Below are positions 16,683 through 24,578 of a stretch of DNA of 64,000 bases, piece after piece. Below the pieces are notes generated by a model that saw only the letters and a program-made list of their open reading frames with translations, did no database searches and had not been told where the DNA came from. Numbering within the stretch: the stretch's first letter is position 1; the number at the start of each line of letters is the position of its first letter. Origin of the DNA: JAPPLB01 sp965218555 (GTDB taxonomy: Bacteria; Acidobacteriota; Terriglobia; Bryobacterales; UBA6623); assembly GCA_965218555.1 (NCBI GenBank), contig OZ244625.1, forward strand, positions 248,001 through 312,000, written 5' to 3'. Both the position numbers and the translations under genes were made by a program.

Positions 16683-16916
16683 ATGCAGAAGAAAAAGATC
16701 TACCGCTACACCCACTTCGATTGCCGGCCGGAAGAGCACCCCTACGGCAACCCTCAAGAGCCCGTTAAGGTACGCGTCATGCCGCCGAACGCAACCATGG
16801 AGGACCTTGAAGCGGCTGTGCAGGAAGACGATGTCGTCTCCATGACCGACGAACAGGCGGAAGCTCTGGACGCTCGGCTCAACGAAGGAGTGACTCCAGA
16901 TGGAGTAGCGCTGTAG
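16683..16916 (+). CDS. Small conserved-type protein of unknown function
   Basis: A 77-residue acidic protein starting MQKKKIYRYTHFDCRPEEHP, with a C-terminal helical part (TMEDLEAAVQEDDVVSMTDEQAEALDARLNEG). The start is set by AAGGAG 9 nt upstream; an upstream in-frame ATG at 16623 has no such site. I do not recognise the family. It ends 3 nt before the ArdC-like gene, so the two are co-transcribed and the protein probably belongs to the same mobile-element module. Confidence 0.6.
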   Translation: MQKKKIYRYTHFDCRPEEHPYGNPQEPVKVRVMPPNATMEDLEAAVQEDDVVSMTDEQAEALDARLNEGVTPDGVAL

Positions 16917-16919
16917 CCT

Positions 16920-17384
16920 ATGCCCAATAGATCATCACAGCTAACCGCCAGGGAGTTCGCCGAGAACGCCGCAGAGCGCGTCATCGAGCAGTTGATGAAG
17001 GATGTGGCTCCCTGGCAGAAGGAACGGGACGCTCCGACGGGAGCCGAAGCACCGCCCTACAACCCTGTCTCTGGCACCCGCTATCGAGGTCTCAACTCCA
17101 TCATGCTCCGATCCGAGGCGGAAGAACGCGGCTACTCGGATCTTCGTTGGGTGACCTTCAACAACGCCAAAAAACTTGGAGGCCACATTCGTAAGGGCGA
17201 GCGGGGAACCGCCATCGAATACTGGAAGTTTTTTTTTAAGACGGAAGGCAAGGTCAAGGATGCCAAGGACGGCGAAGAGCAAGAAAACCCCAAGATCATC
17301 CACCTCACCTACACCGTCTTCAATGGAGAACAGGTCAAGCGGATTCCGCCGCGCGAGATACGCACCAAGTTGACCATGGCCTGA
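16920..17384 (+). CDS. ArdC-like antirestriction protein, N-terminal domain only (truncated)
   Basis: A 154-residue protein matching the N-terminal ssDNA-binding domain of ArdC/DUF1738: APWQKERDAPTGAEAPPYNPVSGTRY..., RGLNSIMLRSEAEERGYSDLRWVTFNNAKKLGGHIRKGERGTAIEYW, and TYTVFNGEQVKRIPP. Full ArdC proteins are about 290-310 residues and end with a zinc-metallopeptidase-like domain (HExxH). That half is absent here and I find no continuation in any frame downstream. ArdC binds incoming ssDNA and protects it from type I restriction during conjugation. The fragment may keep DNA binding only, or be a relic of an integrated plasmid. It contains a run of eight T at about 17229. Confidence 0.8.
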   Translation: MPNRSSQLTAREFAENAAERVIEQLMKDVAPWQKERDAPTGAEAPPYNPVSGTRYRGLNSIMLRSEAEERGYSDLRWVTFNNAKKLGGHIRKGERGTAIEYWKFFFKTEGKVKDAKDGEEQENPKIIHLTYTVFNGEQVKRIPPREIRTKLTMA

Positions 17385-17641
17385 TTGGGTTGCTCCAACC
17401 TCACACGGTCTGGAGGCCCTTTAGTTCGTGCTAACCGAATGAATGCAGCCATCCGCTCTGCGTTCGACAAGGATCGCGCAGTCGAAAAGACGGGCTCTTC
17501 TTGATGCGACCCAAGGGCCTTCCCTCGTCACCAGGTGGAACTATCTGCAACAGTTTCCTTGCAGAAGAAGTGGGGTTTGCCAAAGGCAACCTCCGCTTGA
17601 ACGGCCCCACTCACTGAAAGGCTACTCGGGCAGGCAATGCT
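17385..17641. other. Intergenic region after the ArdC remnant
   Basis: No full gene seen. A short open stretch at about 17543-17604 (plus strand) reads SFLAEEVGFAKGNLRLNG before a stop. It could be the C-terminal scrap of a decayed gene; I do not recognise it. Confidence 0.3.
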
Positions 17642-17666
17642 AATGCACCACTTCATGTTGTGCATT
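17642..17666. promoter_or_regulatory. Operator-like inverted repeat upstream of the DUF1080 gene
   Basis: AATGCACCAC-TTCAT-GTTGTGCATT: 10-bp arms with one mismatch around a 5-nt centre. It lies 5 nt before a TAGAAT -10 hexamer, where a repressor or activator dimer would sit over the -35 region. Confidence 0.5.
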
Positions 17667-17671
17667 CAAGG

Positions 17672-17677
17672 TAGAAT
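17672..17677 (+). promoter_or_regulatory. -10 hexamer TAGAAT of the DUF1080 gene
   Basis: TAGAAT ends 11 nt before GTG 17689 and follows the operator-like palindrome directly. Confidence 0.45.
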
Positions 17678-17688
17678 CGGACCGGCGC

Positions 17689-18447
17689 GTGCAAACGATC
17701 ATACTTGGACTCGCGCTGAAGAAACGGCTACAACTTCCGCCCATGCTCCGGCTGCTGACACTTCTGATCGCCCTCGGCGTTGTTTTCGCCACGACCGACG
17801 CTTCGGATCGCGGCTTCGTTCCGATCTTTGACAGCGACAGCCTCGACGGTTGGCGCGTCGTCCCGGCCGAGCGTGAGGCTGACTGGTCGGTCCGCGACAG
17901 ACGGCTCGTTGGCAGGACGCAGGGAGAGGGCTCGGACCTCATCTGGACCGGCGGAGAATTGAGCGATTTCGAACTGAAGCTCTCCTACCGGATCAGCTCG
18001 CCGGCCAACTCGGGGATTCATATCCGAGGCCTGCTCGGTCATTCGAAGACGCACCGCATCACGGGCTACCACGCCGATTTCGGCCACGTCGGGATCGGCC
18101 CCGAAGTGCTCGGCGCCTGGGACTTCCACGGCTACCCTCGCGGGGCGAATCTCGTCAACCGCGGACAGGTCGTCACGATCAACGAAGCCGGAGACAGGAC
18201 GTTTGCGGATCTTGAAGACGCTCTGACTCCGACCGACGTCAGTGTCGACGGGTGGAACCTGGTTCATGTCATCGTTCAAGGCGAACGCTTTTCGTTCACG
18301 ATCAACGGCAAGACCGCCTCGCAAGTGATCGACCAAGAGTCCTCGAAGCGCATCGACCGGGGTGTAATCGGTCTGCAGATACATTCCGGAAAGCCGATGT
18401 GGGTGGAGTTCAAGGATATCGTTCTCAAGTCAACCGACGACTCCTAA
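17689..18447 (+). CDS. DUF1080 (3-keto-disaccharide hydrolase) family protein
   Basis: A 252-residue exported protein with a hydrophobic segment (about 19-36) and one DUF1080 domain of concanavalin-like fold: FVPIFDSDSLDGWRV, WSVRDRRLVGRTQGEG, DFELKLSYRISSPANSGIHIRG and FTINGKTASQVID...GVIGLQIHSGKPMWVEFKDIVLK. Some relatives hydrolyse 3-keto-disaccharides and many are only predicted glycoside-binding or hydrolase proteins. GTG 17689 is favoured by the TAGAAT box 11 nt upstream; the ATG at 17743 would give a shorter and more typical signal peptide. It stands alone. The operator-like palindrome before it suggests specific regulation. Confidence 0.85.
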   Translation: MQTIILGLALKKRLQLPPMLRLLTLLIALGVVFATTDASDRGFVPIFDSDSLDGWRVVPAEREADWSVRDRRLVGRTQGEGSDLIWTGGELSDFELKLSYRISSPANSGIHIRGLLGHSKTHRITGYHADFGHVGIGPEVLGAWDFHGYPRGANLVNRGQVVTINEAGDRTFADLEDALTPTDVSVDGWNLVHVIVQGERFSFTINGKTASQVIDQESSKRIDRGVIGLQIHSGKPMWVEFKDIVLKSTDDS

Positions 18448-18767
18448 GCCGAAGAAGATGAACTACGCGCCAACGCTGCGGACGGTGATGCCATGCAACG
18501 CGACGCTTCGGGAGTGGTCTTGAACATCCTTGATGAAGTGATTGCGCAGCAATGGGTTTTCCGGCGACGTTGCTTGACGGTTGCATTCTCCACGAGGTCG
18601 TTCCGGACTCCGTCTTCGATTCCGAAGGCGTTGCGTCGTGCTACGTGGATCGTCCGTGTCAAAAGTCTCCACAGGAGACATGAACCTTCGCAAAGCAAGT
18701 GAAACCCGGTGCAGTTAGCGTAAACTACTCTCGTCAGCCCAGCCCATCCAGGAGGAATCAAGCAACC
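18448..18767. other. Intergenic region before the CehA-like gene
   Basis: About 320 bp without a gene I can support. TAAACT at 18721-18726 is a candidate -10 for the next gene, followed by AGGAGG at about 18750. Confidence 0.4.
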
Positions 18768-20345
18768 ATGAGAGGTCCAGAGCTCATTCTTCGAGGAGGT
18801 TTTACGATCCTGGCCACGTCCCTCCTCGCGTTCAATCTGAGTACCCATCGGCAGGTCAGCGCCGATGCTGCGCCCGACGCGGACGCTCGCGTTGTCCTCC
18901 AGGCCGGAGGGCCGGTCGGCAAACTCAACTTCCAGATCACCGAAGCCGTCAGCGGGCGCTACTTGCCGGCACGGCTCTTCTTCGCCCACGCCGGCGGAGG
19001 TGGCGAGCCGCCCGTCGTCGGTCGCTGGGAGAATTACCTGGTCACGCACTCCGGCCGTGAAGAGAAGGTTCTACCAACCGGCGACTACGACGTCTACGTA
19101 AGCCGAGGAACCGAATATTCCCTCGACCACCAGCAGATCCGTATCGAAGCCGGCAAGACCACCTACCTCGATTCGACGCTGGAGCGAGTCATCGAAACCG
19201 ACGGGTTCATCTCCGCCGATTGCCATCTTCACCTGACGTTCCCTCTGCGCGAAGGGGCCATCGTCGCCGCCGCGGAGGGCATCGATCTGCTCACCGCGAC
19301 CGATCACAACATCCTCAAGGACTACTCACCCTACATCCGGAAGCTCAACCTCCAGCAGTTCCTGCAGTCGACGATCGGAGCGGAAATCGACACCGCGTTC
19401 GGGCACTTCAACAGCTTTCCGCTCGAAGTCAACCGTTGGAAGAAACGTTCCTTCCGTCACTCGATCCAGACACCTTCCGAATTCTTTCGCTTGATTCGGC
19501 TGGACCCCGGCGAGGAGATCATCCAGGTAAATCATCCGCGCCGCTGGAATCCGAGTCCCAGAAGCGGCTACTTCGACAGCCGCCTGGACCCGGACAGCGG
19601 TGACTACGACCCGGCCTTCTTCGATGGGAGCTTCGACCAGTTCGAAGTCTTCAACATGCTCACGGATCAGACCGAGGACCGCATCGGCAGGACGGAGCTC
19701 GCTGACCAGAAGCTGCTTGACTGGTACCGCTTCCTCAACAAGGGAATCCTGGTGACCGGGGTGGCGAACACCGATGCACACGGCTATCCCAGTCACGTCC
19801 CGGGCTATCCGCGGAACTACGTTCAATCGGTCACCGACAACCCCTGGGAGATCGATCCGGAGGCGATCGTGACCGCACTCAAGAGCCGGGCGGCCACCAC
19901 CGCCCACGGACCCTACATCCAACTCACCGGCGACGGCGCTCCGGTCGGCTCGCTGGTTCCTGACACGGACGGCTCGGTCACACTGCGAATCGACGTGCAG
20001 TCTCCAAAGTGGGTACCTGTCGAAACAGTCGAAGTGATTCGCAACGGCGAGGTTCTGACAACCTACGAAGTCAACGAGCCCGCCGACGAAGACAAGGCGC
20101 TCCGTTTTGCCGCCGAGTTGATCGTGAAGCCAAAACGTGACACCTGGTACGCGGTGATCGCGTCGTCCGAGAAGCGCTGGAGTACGCCCTTCGAGAAGTA
20201 CAGCTCGTTCTCGTTCACAAACCCCATCTTTGTCGATGCCAATGACAACGGCTACTTCGATCCGCCTGAAGTACAACTACAGGCCGGGCGACGAACGAAC
20301 AGATCTCGCCTGAGTGCGGCCTCGAGGCAGTGGCTTGCTGACTAG
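18768..20345 (+). CDS. CehA/McbA family metallohydrolase (PHP-like)
   Basis: A 525-residue exported protein. After the signal segment (about 10-30) there is a beta-sandwich-like region, then a PHP-type metal-binding domain: DCHLHLTF (about 163), TATDHN (about 188), GAEIDTAFGHFN and GVANTDAHGYPSHVPG. These His/Asp clusters are the metal ligands of the CehA/McbA branch, whose founding members hydrolyse carbaryl. Most genomic members have unknown substrates. The ATG at 18768 is fixed by AGGAGG; an upstream in-frame opening lacks a ribosome-binding site. Monocistronic. Confidence 0.85.
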   Translation: MRGPELILRGGFTILATSLLAFNLSTHRQVSADAAPDADARVVLQAGGPVGKLNFQITEAVSGRYLPARLFFAHAGGGGEPPVVGRWENYLVTHSGREEKVLPTGDYDVYVSRGTEYSLDHQQIRIEAGKTTYLDSTLERVIETDGFISADCHLHLTFPLREGAIVAAAEGIDLLTATDHNILKDYSPYIRKLNLQQFLQSTIGAEIDTAFGHFNSFPLEVNRWKKRSFRHSIQTPSEFFRLIRLDPGEEIIQVNHPRRWNPSPRSGYFDSRLDPDSGDYDPAFFDGSFDQFEVFNMLTDQTEDRIGRTELADQKLLDWYRFLNKGILVTGVANTDAHGYPSHVPGYPRNYVQSVTDNPWEIDPEAIVTALKSRAATTAHGPYIQLTGDGAPVGSLVPDTDGSVTLRIDVQSPKWVPVETVEVIRNGEVLTTYEVNEPADEDKALRFAAELIVKPKRDTWYAVIASSEKRWSTPFEKYSSFSFTNPIFVDANDNGYFDPPEVQLQAGRRTNRSRLSAASRQWLAD

Positions 20346-20512
20346 TGGTCATTGGGCGGCAGTCACCAGCCACGGGACACGAGACACGGGTCACTGCATA
20401 GAGCCAATGACCTTTAGCGGCGCTTTGCAGTAACCTAAACCTCTGCTGTTGCGCCCTTATGTGCTGAGGTCCGGGAGTGCGGGTAAAGCGGACTCAGAGA
20501 CGGCTGGGCGCT

Positions 20513-20518
20513 TATGAT
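20513..20518 (+). promoter_or_regulatory. Possible -10 box of the ECF sigma operon
   Basis: TATGAT, 26 nt before the sigma-factor ATG at 20545. The spacer from 20346 otherwise holds a short CACGGGACACGAGACACGGG motif like those around the terminase cassette. Confidence 0.35.
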
Positions 20519-20544
20519 CAGCGCTGATTCGATTGTCAGTCTAG

Positions 20545-21120
20545 ATGCTCGTCGATCCCGAGACGGTCCAGCTCGCACAGTCCGGAGACGCCTCGGCGTT
20601 CAACGAGATCGTCCGGTCGTACCGGAGCCGCATTCTCGGTACGGTGTTCCGGTTGATCGGCCGGCCGGAGGACGTTGAAGATGTTACGCAGGATGTCTTT
20701 GTACGGCTCTACTACTCGCTCGATCAGTTGCGTTTACCGCAGGTCTTTGAACCCTGGCTTCACCGTCTGACGGTGAACACGACGTACGACTATCTGCGAA
20801 AACGGCGGCGGTCGGGCAGCGTGGCGATGGCGGAGTTGAGCGAGGAGCAGGTGACCGTGGCGGACGCCTCGGAGAGCGGCAAACGGCACGAGGAGGATGT
20901 TCGGCACGACGAGGTGAGGCAGGTCGTCGGAGCGTTGTTCGAGAGCATATCCGACGACGATCGTATCTTACTGACGTTGAAAGAGATCGAGGGCATGTCG
21001 CTGAAGGAGCTGCAGGAGATTTACAACGTCAAGGAAAACGCGCTGAAGGTTCGCTTGTTTCGGGCTCGGAAGCGTGCGCTGAAAGCGCTCGAGAGTTTGA
21101 AGAATCAGGGAAAGATTTGA
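20545..21120 (+). CDS. ECF RNA polymerase sigma factor
   Basis: A 191-residue sigma-70 family protein with region 2 (FNEIVRSYRSRILGTVFRLIGRPEDVEDVTQDVFVRLY, about 18-55, including the core-binding DVTQDVF) and region 4 (ISDDDRILLTLKEIEGMSLKELQEIYNVKENALKVRLFRARKRA, about 137-180). The LKEIEGMS and VRLFRARK blocks are typical ECF sequences. It should redirect RNA polymerase to a small regulon. The next gene begins at or just after its stop and encodes a small membrane protein in the position of an anti-sigma factor. Confidence 0.92.
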   Translation: MLVDPETVQLAQSGDASAFNEIVRSYRSRILGTVFRLIGRPEDVEDVTQDVFVRLYYSLDQLRLPQVFEPWLHRLTVNTTYDYLRKRRRSGSVAMAELSEEQVTVADASESGKRHEEDVRHDEVRQVVGALFESISDDDRILLTLKEIEGMSLKELQEIYNVKENALKVRLFRARKRALKALESLKNQGKI

Positions 21121-21143
21121 TAGACTCGCGACGGAGTGGGCTT

Positions 21144-21479
21144 ATGAGCCGCTTGCTGGAAGAGAAACTCGAACAGATTTGGAAGCTCTACCGGGCTGCC
21201 TGTCCCGCGCCCGAGCCGACCGCCGGCTTCATGCCGGGGCTGTGGGCGAAGATCGACGCTCGGCGCAGCCCGGGTTGGCTGACGCCGTTGCGGGTCTGGG
21301 CGACGAGGGTGGCGGCCGTGGCCGGGTTGGCGGCGGCATTGCTCGTGGCTGCCGTGGGAATGTGGCGGCCGCCGCAGTCGCTCGAAGTGCGGGAATGGGG
21401 GTACGTCGACGTCCTTGCTCAAGATGCCGCCGACGAGCATGATGGCGATCTCTGGCTATTGGTAAGCAACGGGGAATGA
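21144..21479 (+). CDS. Small single-TM protein, candidate anti-sigma factor
   Basis: A 111-residue protein from ATG 21144: a cytoplasmic helical N-terminus (MSRLLEEKLEQIWKLYRAACPAPEPTAGFMPGLWAKI), one TM segment (about residues 45-68), and a short extracytoplasmic tail ending DGDLWLLVSNGE. It has no ZAS zinc motif. Position directly after the ECF sigma gene and the topology suggest an anti-sigma or sigma-modulating role; this is inference. A TTG at 21117 overlapping the sigma stop would add nine residues. Its stop overlaps the ATG of the next gene. Confidence 0.7.
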   Translation: MSRLLEEKLEQIWKLYRAACPAPEPTAGFMPGLWAKIDARRSPGWLTPLRVWATRVAAVAGLAAALLVAAVGMWRPPQSLEVREWGYVDVLAQDAADEHDGDLWLLVSNGE

Positions 21480-21883
21480 ACGGTCAGCCAAAAAAAATAG
21501 CGGCCCTGTACCTGGGGCTGGTGTTCGCCGCCGGTTTGGTGCTCGGTGGAGCGGCCCACCGCTTCCACGCCGTGCAAACCGGCGATGCCCGCGTCGCGGC
21601 TCCGGTTAGAAAGTCTTCCACGGAATACCGCAGGGAACTCATCGCCGGCCTCCGCACGGAGTTGAGTCTGAGCCCGGAGCAAGTCGAAGACGTCAACGAG
21701 ATCTACGACGAGATCGGCAAGCAATACCACGCAGTTCGCAAAACCATCGATCCGGAGGTCAAGGCCTTGCGCGCGCAACGCGCTGAGCGGATCATAGCTC
21801 TGTTGGACGACGAGCAGAAGGTCAAGTATCAGGAGATCCTTGACGAACGCGAGCGCAAACGGGCGGAAAAAGGCTGTAACTAA
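21476..21883 (+). CDS. Spy/CpxP-like membrane-anchored periplasmic protein
   Basis: A 135-residue protein with an N-terminal TM/signal anchor (about 8-28) and an all-helical, charged periplasmic part. LSLSPEQVEDVNEIYDEI and IIALLDDEQKVKYQEILDERERKR resemble the LTxxQ-type repeats of Spy/CpxP/ZraP proteins, which sense or buffer periplasmic stress. The ATG overlaps the preceding stop, so sigma factor, membrane partner and this protein form a three-gene operon. This suggests an envelope-stress circuit. Family assignment rests on pattern, not on strong identity. Confidence 0.65.
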   Translation: MNGQPKKIAALYLGLVFAAGLVLGGAAHRFHAVQTGDARVAAPVRKSSTEYRRELIAGLRTELSLSPEQVEDVNEIYDEIGKQYHAVRKTIDPEVKALRAQRAERIIALLDDEQKVKYQEILDERERKRAEKGCN

Positions 21884-21917
21884 CGTCTTCGACTCGCGGC
21901 CGATCGGGGTCCGCGAT

Positions 21918-22100
21918 TAACCTGCATTTCTCACCACCCGACGGTCGAAGCACGCGATACGACCGCCATGATTTCGTTGCGCTTGCTTGCCGTGCTCAAT
22001 GTACTCTCAAAGTACACCTGCGCGTGCCAAGCGCCTCGCGCCTCGTCCTGACCGCCCTCTCACGCACTTCGCCTCGCCACGTGGTGAGAAATACAGGTTA
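21918..22100. repeat. Interspersed palindromic repeat, copy B
   Basis: Begins TAACCTGCATTTCTCACCAC and ends GTGGTGAGAAATACAGGTTA. The last three bases (TTA) are the TAA stop of the minus-strand VWA gene. It lies between two convergent operons, so it could terminate both. Confidence 0.85.
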
Positions 22101-24578
22101 TATCCAGCGGCGTAGCCAAGGCAGCCAGCCTTTTCGTCCAACCAGTTCCAAGAGGCTCAGGAGCAAGGCCAGGGCAAGTAGGCCGGGCCAGAGGTTCATG
22201 TCGGCCGCGACCGAGCGGCCGCCCGCGTCGAAGGCGGCGGACAAGTCCGGTTGGAAGCGCCCTCCCGTCCAGGCCGCGATCTTCTGGAGCAGACGCTCAT
22301 CCGAACCATAGTCGGTGAGTTCCGAGTTGGCGCGATGGCAGGCGATCTCGGGGAACGTTTCGACATGCGAGGCCGGGCGTATCCGGAACAGCCCGAAGCG
22401 ATTCCCGATTGAAGCACGCGCTTCGAACTCCTTCTCGCCGACTCGTTTGAGGGGAATGGATCTGCGGAAATCCGAGGGGCCCAGCACGAAGAGGTCCGGC
22501 AGCGTCTCAGGCACGGCGAAGGAGTTGCGCTCGGTCACCCGGTAGCGGGCGACGATCTCGTCCGATGAGCTTTCATACTGCGCGGACGTTTCGGTGGCGG
22601 GCGAGCGGGGCAGCAGGTCGCGCAACAGGTTGGTCCAGAAGCGGTCGAATGCCGGATCTCCGATCCAGTTGACCGCCCATCGCGCTTTGGCGTCAGAGGC
22701 GAATACGGCCGAGCGGCCCAGTCCGTATTGCCAGCGCAGCAGCAGGGGGTCCTTCTCGTCTTCCTCGCCGATGGTGAGGAGCGTTTCCGCGTCGTCCTTG
22801 GCTTCGAACTTGACCCAGCCGAGCAGTGGGCCGGCGGCGTCAAACGAGACGCCTTCGAGGATCTCGGCTTCTCCTACAGCTTCAGGCACCACGGAAGTTT
22901 CCATGATCGAGGAGCCGGTATGCTCCATGACGTCGCGGAGGACGATTTGTTCCAGGCTCGATACATCGATGAGAAAGTACGAACGGCCCTCGGCGGTCGA
23001 GGCGACGCGCTCGAGATAGGCACGATTCACATCCTGCCCCAGGCCAACGGTCGAGATCGTGATTTGCAGCTTGGCAGCTTCCCGCGCCAGCGCAATGCTG
23101 TCACCTTCCTCGGAAATGCCGTCGGTCAATAGCAGGATGTGCTTGTAGACGGAATCCGTTTCACGGATCTGATTGAAGGCTTCGTGGAGCGCCGGCGCGA
23201 TCTGAGTGCCGCCGTCAGCGATGATGCTGGAAATAAGTCGCTTCAGCACATCCGGTTCGTTGTTCGTACGCAGCGGGACGGCCCATTGGAAGGAGTTGTC
23301 GAAGACAAGCACGCCGACACGATCAATCGGGCGAAGGTTTGCCACAACGCCGGTGGCGGACTGCCGGGCGAGTTGCATTTTCTTGCCCTCCATCGACGAC
23401 GATTTGTCGACGACGAGAACCACCGAGGTGCCTTCGGGCGTTCTTGGCGGGGCCAAACGTGCAGGCAGCGTTTCCCACAGCGGGTCGTCGCGGTCGTCAG
23501 GCAGTTCAACGTAGAGGTTCTTCTCGCCGGCGATGAAGAGGAAACCACCTCCGCTCCGTACAAAATCGGCAAGCCGGGATTTCTGCGAAGGTGACCAGAC
23601 TTCGACATCAAAGTTGTTAACGACGGCGAGAGCGTATGGGTCGAGCGGCCCGTCGATGACACCGGCTGAACGCTCCACTTCGAAACCCGCCGCACCGAGC
23701 ACCTGCCGTAGGTGGATCTCGGTGTCAGTGACGTCACCGGAGATGAGCAGAGCGCGGGGCCGCTTGAACGTGATGGCGTGCTCGAACTGAACAGCGCCCA
23801 TATCGGGGGTAGTAATGCGGCCGATCACGGACGTCGCTCCCTCGGTTTGAACGCGGGCTTGCGCACGAACGACATTGACGCCGGCGGCAAGCTGGATATC
23901 GGAACGTCCGATCACGCGGTCTTCCACCATGAGCTGGACGGTTGCCGCGCCGGCGCGCTCCGTCACCACTTCCAATACGATGGGCACGTTCTCGCCCGCG
24001 AACGCCTGTACGGGAGCGAAGGTGTTTGTAATGCGCAGTTCGGGGGGCGTCTGCCCGGCCAGGGCAAACGTATCGATGGGGATCCCCAAAGAGCGCGCCT
24101 GGTAGGCAGCGCGCTCGATGGATCCGAAGGTCCCCTTGCCATCGGAGATCAGCGCGATTCGCGGCACGAGATCGACCGGGAATGTCCCGATGGCGTTGCG
24201 GACGGCGACTTCGAGGTTCGTAGCGGCGGCCCGTGATGCGTCCGCCTCGGATGCCCTGCGTGCGAAGTGCGTGGTCTCATCGAACGGGACGACTTGGAGC
24301 TGATGGCGTCCCCGGGCGTCTCGGAGTGCCGAAACCATCTCTTCCGTGCGGGTTGCGTCGACCTCCGAAATACTGCCCGACCGGTCGACCAGAGCGGTGA
24401 GCGCCACCTTGGTCTCGAAAACACGGAGGCGCGGCTGGCTGAGAGCAAGCGCGACCAGCGCGAACGACACGGCTTTCAGGACGAGTGCGCCGCGGCGGTA
24501 CGTGCGCCGCCATTCCCAGGCAAGCCAGAACAACGGCAGGAGCAGCAGCGTCAGAACCCACGTCGACTCGAAAGTCAC
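22098..24578 (-). CDS. Membrane protein with von Willebrand A domain and glutamine-amidotransferase-like segment
   Basis: An 826-residue protein with two N-terminal TM segments (about 7-24 and 32-50), an initial VWA-like stretch (TALVDRSGSISEVDAT), then a canonical VWA domain from about residue 395. There VVLVVDKSSSMEG gives the MIDAS DxSxS and LLTDG the later Asp. Its C-terminal TM is at about 795-815. The segment RALLISGDVTDTEIHLRQVLGAAGFEVERS resembles class I glutamine-amidotransferase-like folds seen in this family (DUF4159/BatA-like). It overlaps the upstream gene by 4 nt. Together with the next two genes it forms a Bat-like operon; the function of such operons is poorly defined. The stop is contributed by repeat copy B. 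Confidence 0.8.
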   Translation of the reverse strand: MTFESTWVLTLLLLPLFWLAWEWRRTYRRGALVLKAVSFALVALALSQPRLRVFETKVALTALVDRSGSISEVDATRTEEMVSALRDARGRHQLQVVPFDETTHFARRASEADASRAAATNLEVAVRNAIGTFPVDLVPRIALISDGKGTFGSIERAAYQARSLGIPIDTFALAGQTPPELRITNTFAPVQAFAGENVPIVLEVVTERAGAATVQLMVEDRVIGRSDIQLAAGVNVVRAQARVQTEGATSVIGRITTPDMGAVQFEHAITFKRPRALLISGDVTDTEIHLRQVLGAAGFEVERSAGVIDGPLDPYALAVVNNFDVEVWSPSQKSRLADFVRSGGGFLFIAGEKNLYVELPDDRDDPLWETLPARLAPPRTPEGTSVVLVVDKSSSMEGKKMQLARQSATGVVANLRPIDRVGVLVFDNSFQWAVPLRTNNEPDVLKRLISSIIADGGTQIAPALHEAFNQIRETDSVYKHILLLTDGISEEGDSIALAREAAKLQITISTVGLGQDVNRAYLERVASTAEGRSYFLIDVSSLEQIVLRDVMEHTGSSIMETSVVPEAVGEAEILEGVSFDAAGPLLGWVKFEAKDDAETLLTIGEEDEKDPLLLRWQYGLGRSAVFASDAKARWAVNWIGDPAFDRFWTNLLRDLLPRSPATETSAQYESSSDEIVARYRVTERNSFAVPETLPDLFVLGPSDFRRSIPLKRVGEKEFEARASIGNRFGLFRIRPASHVETFPEIACHRANSELTDYGSDERLLQKIAAWTGGRFQPDLSAAFDAGGRSVAADMNLWPGLLALALLLSLLELVGRKGWLPWLRRWI

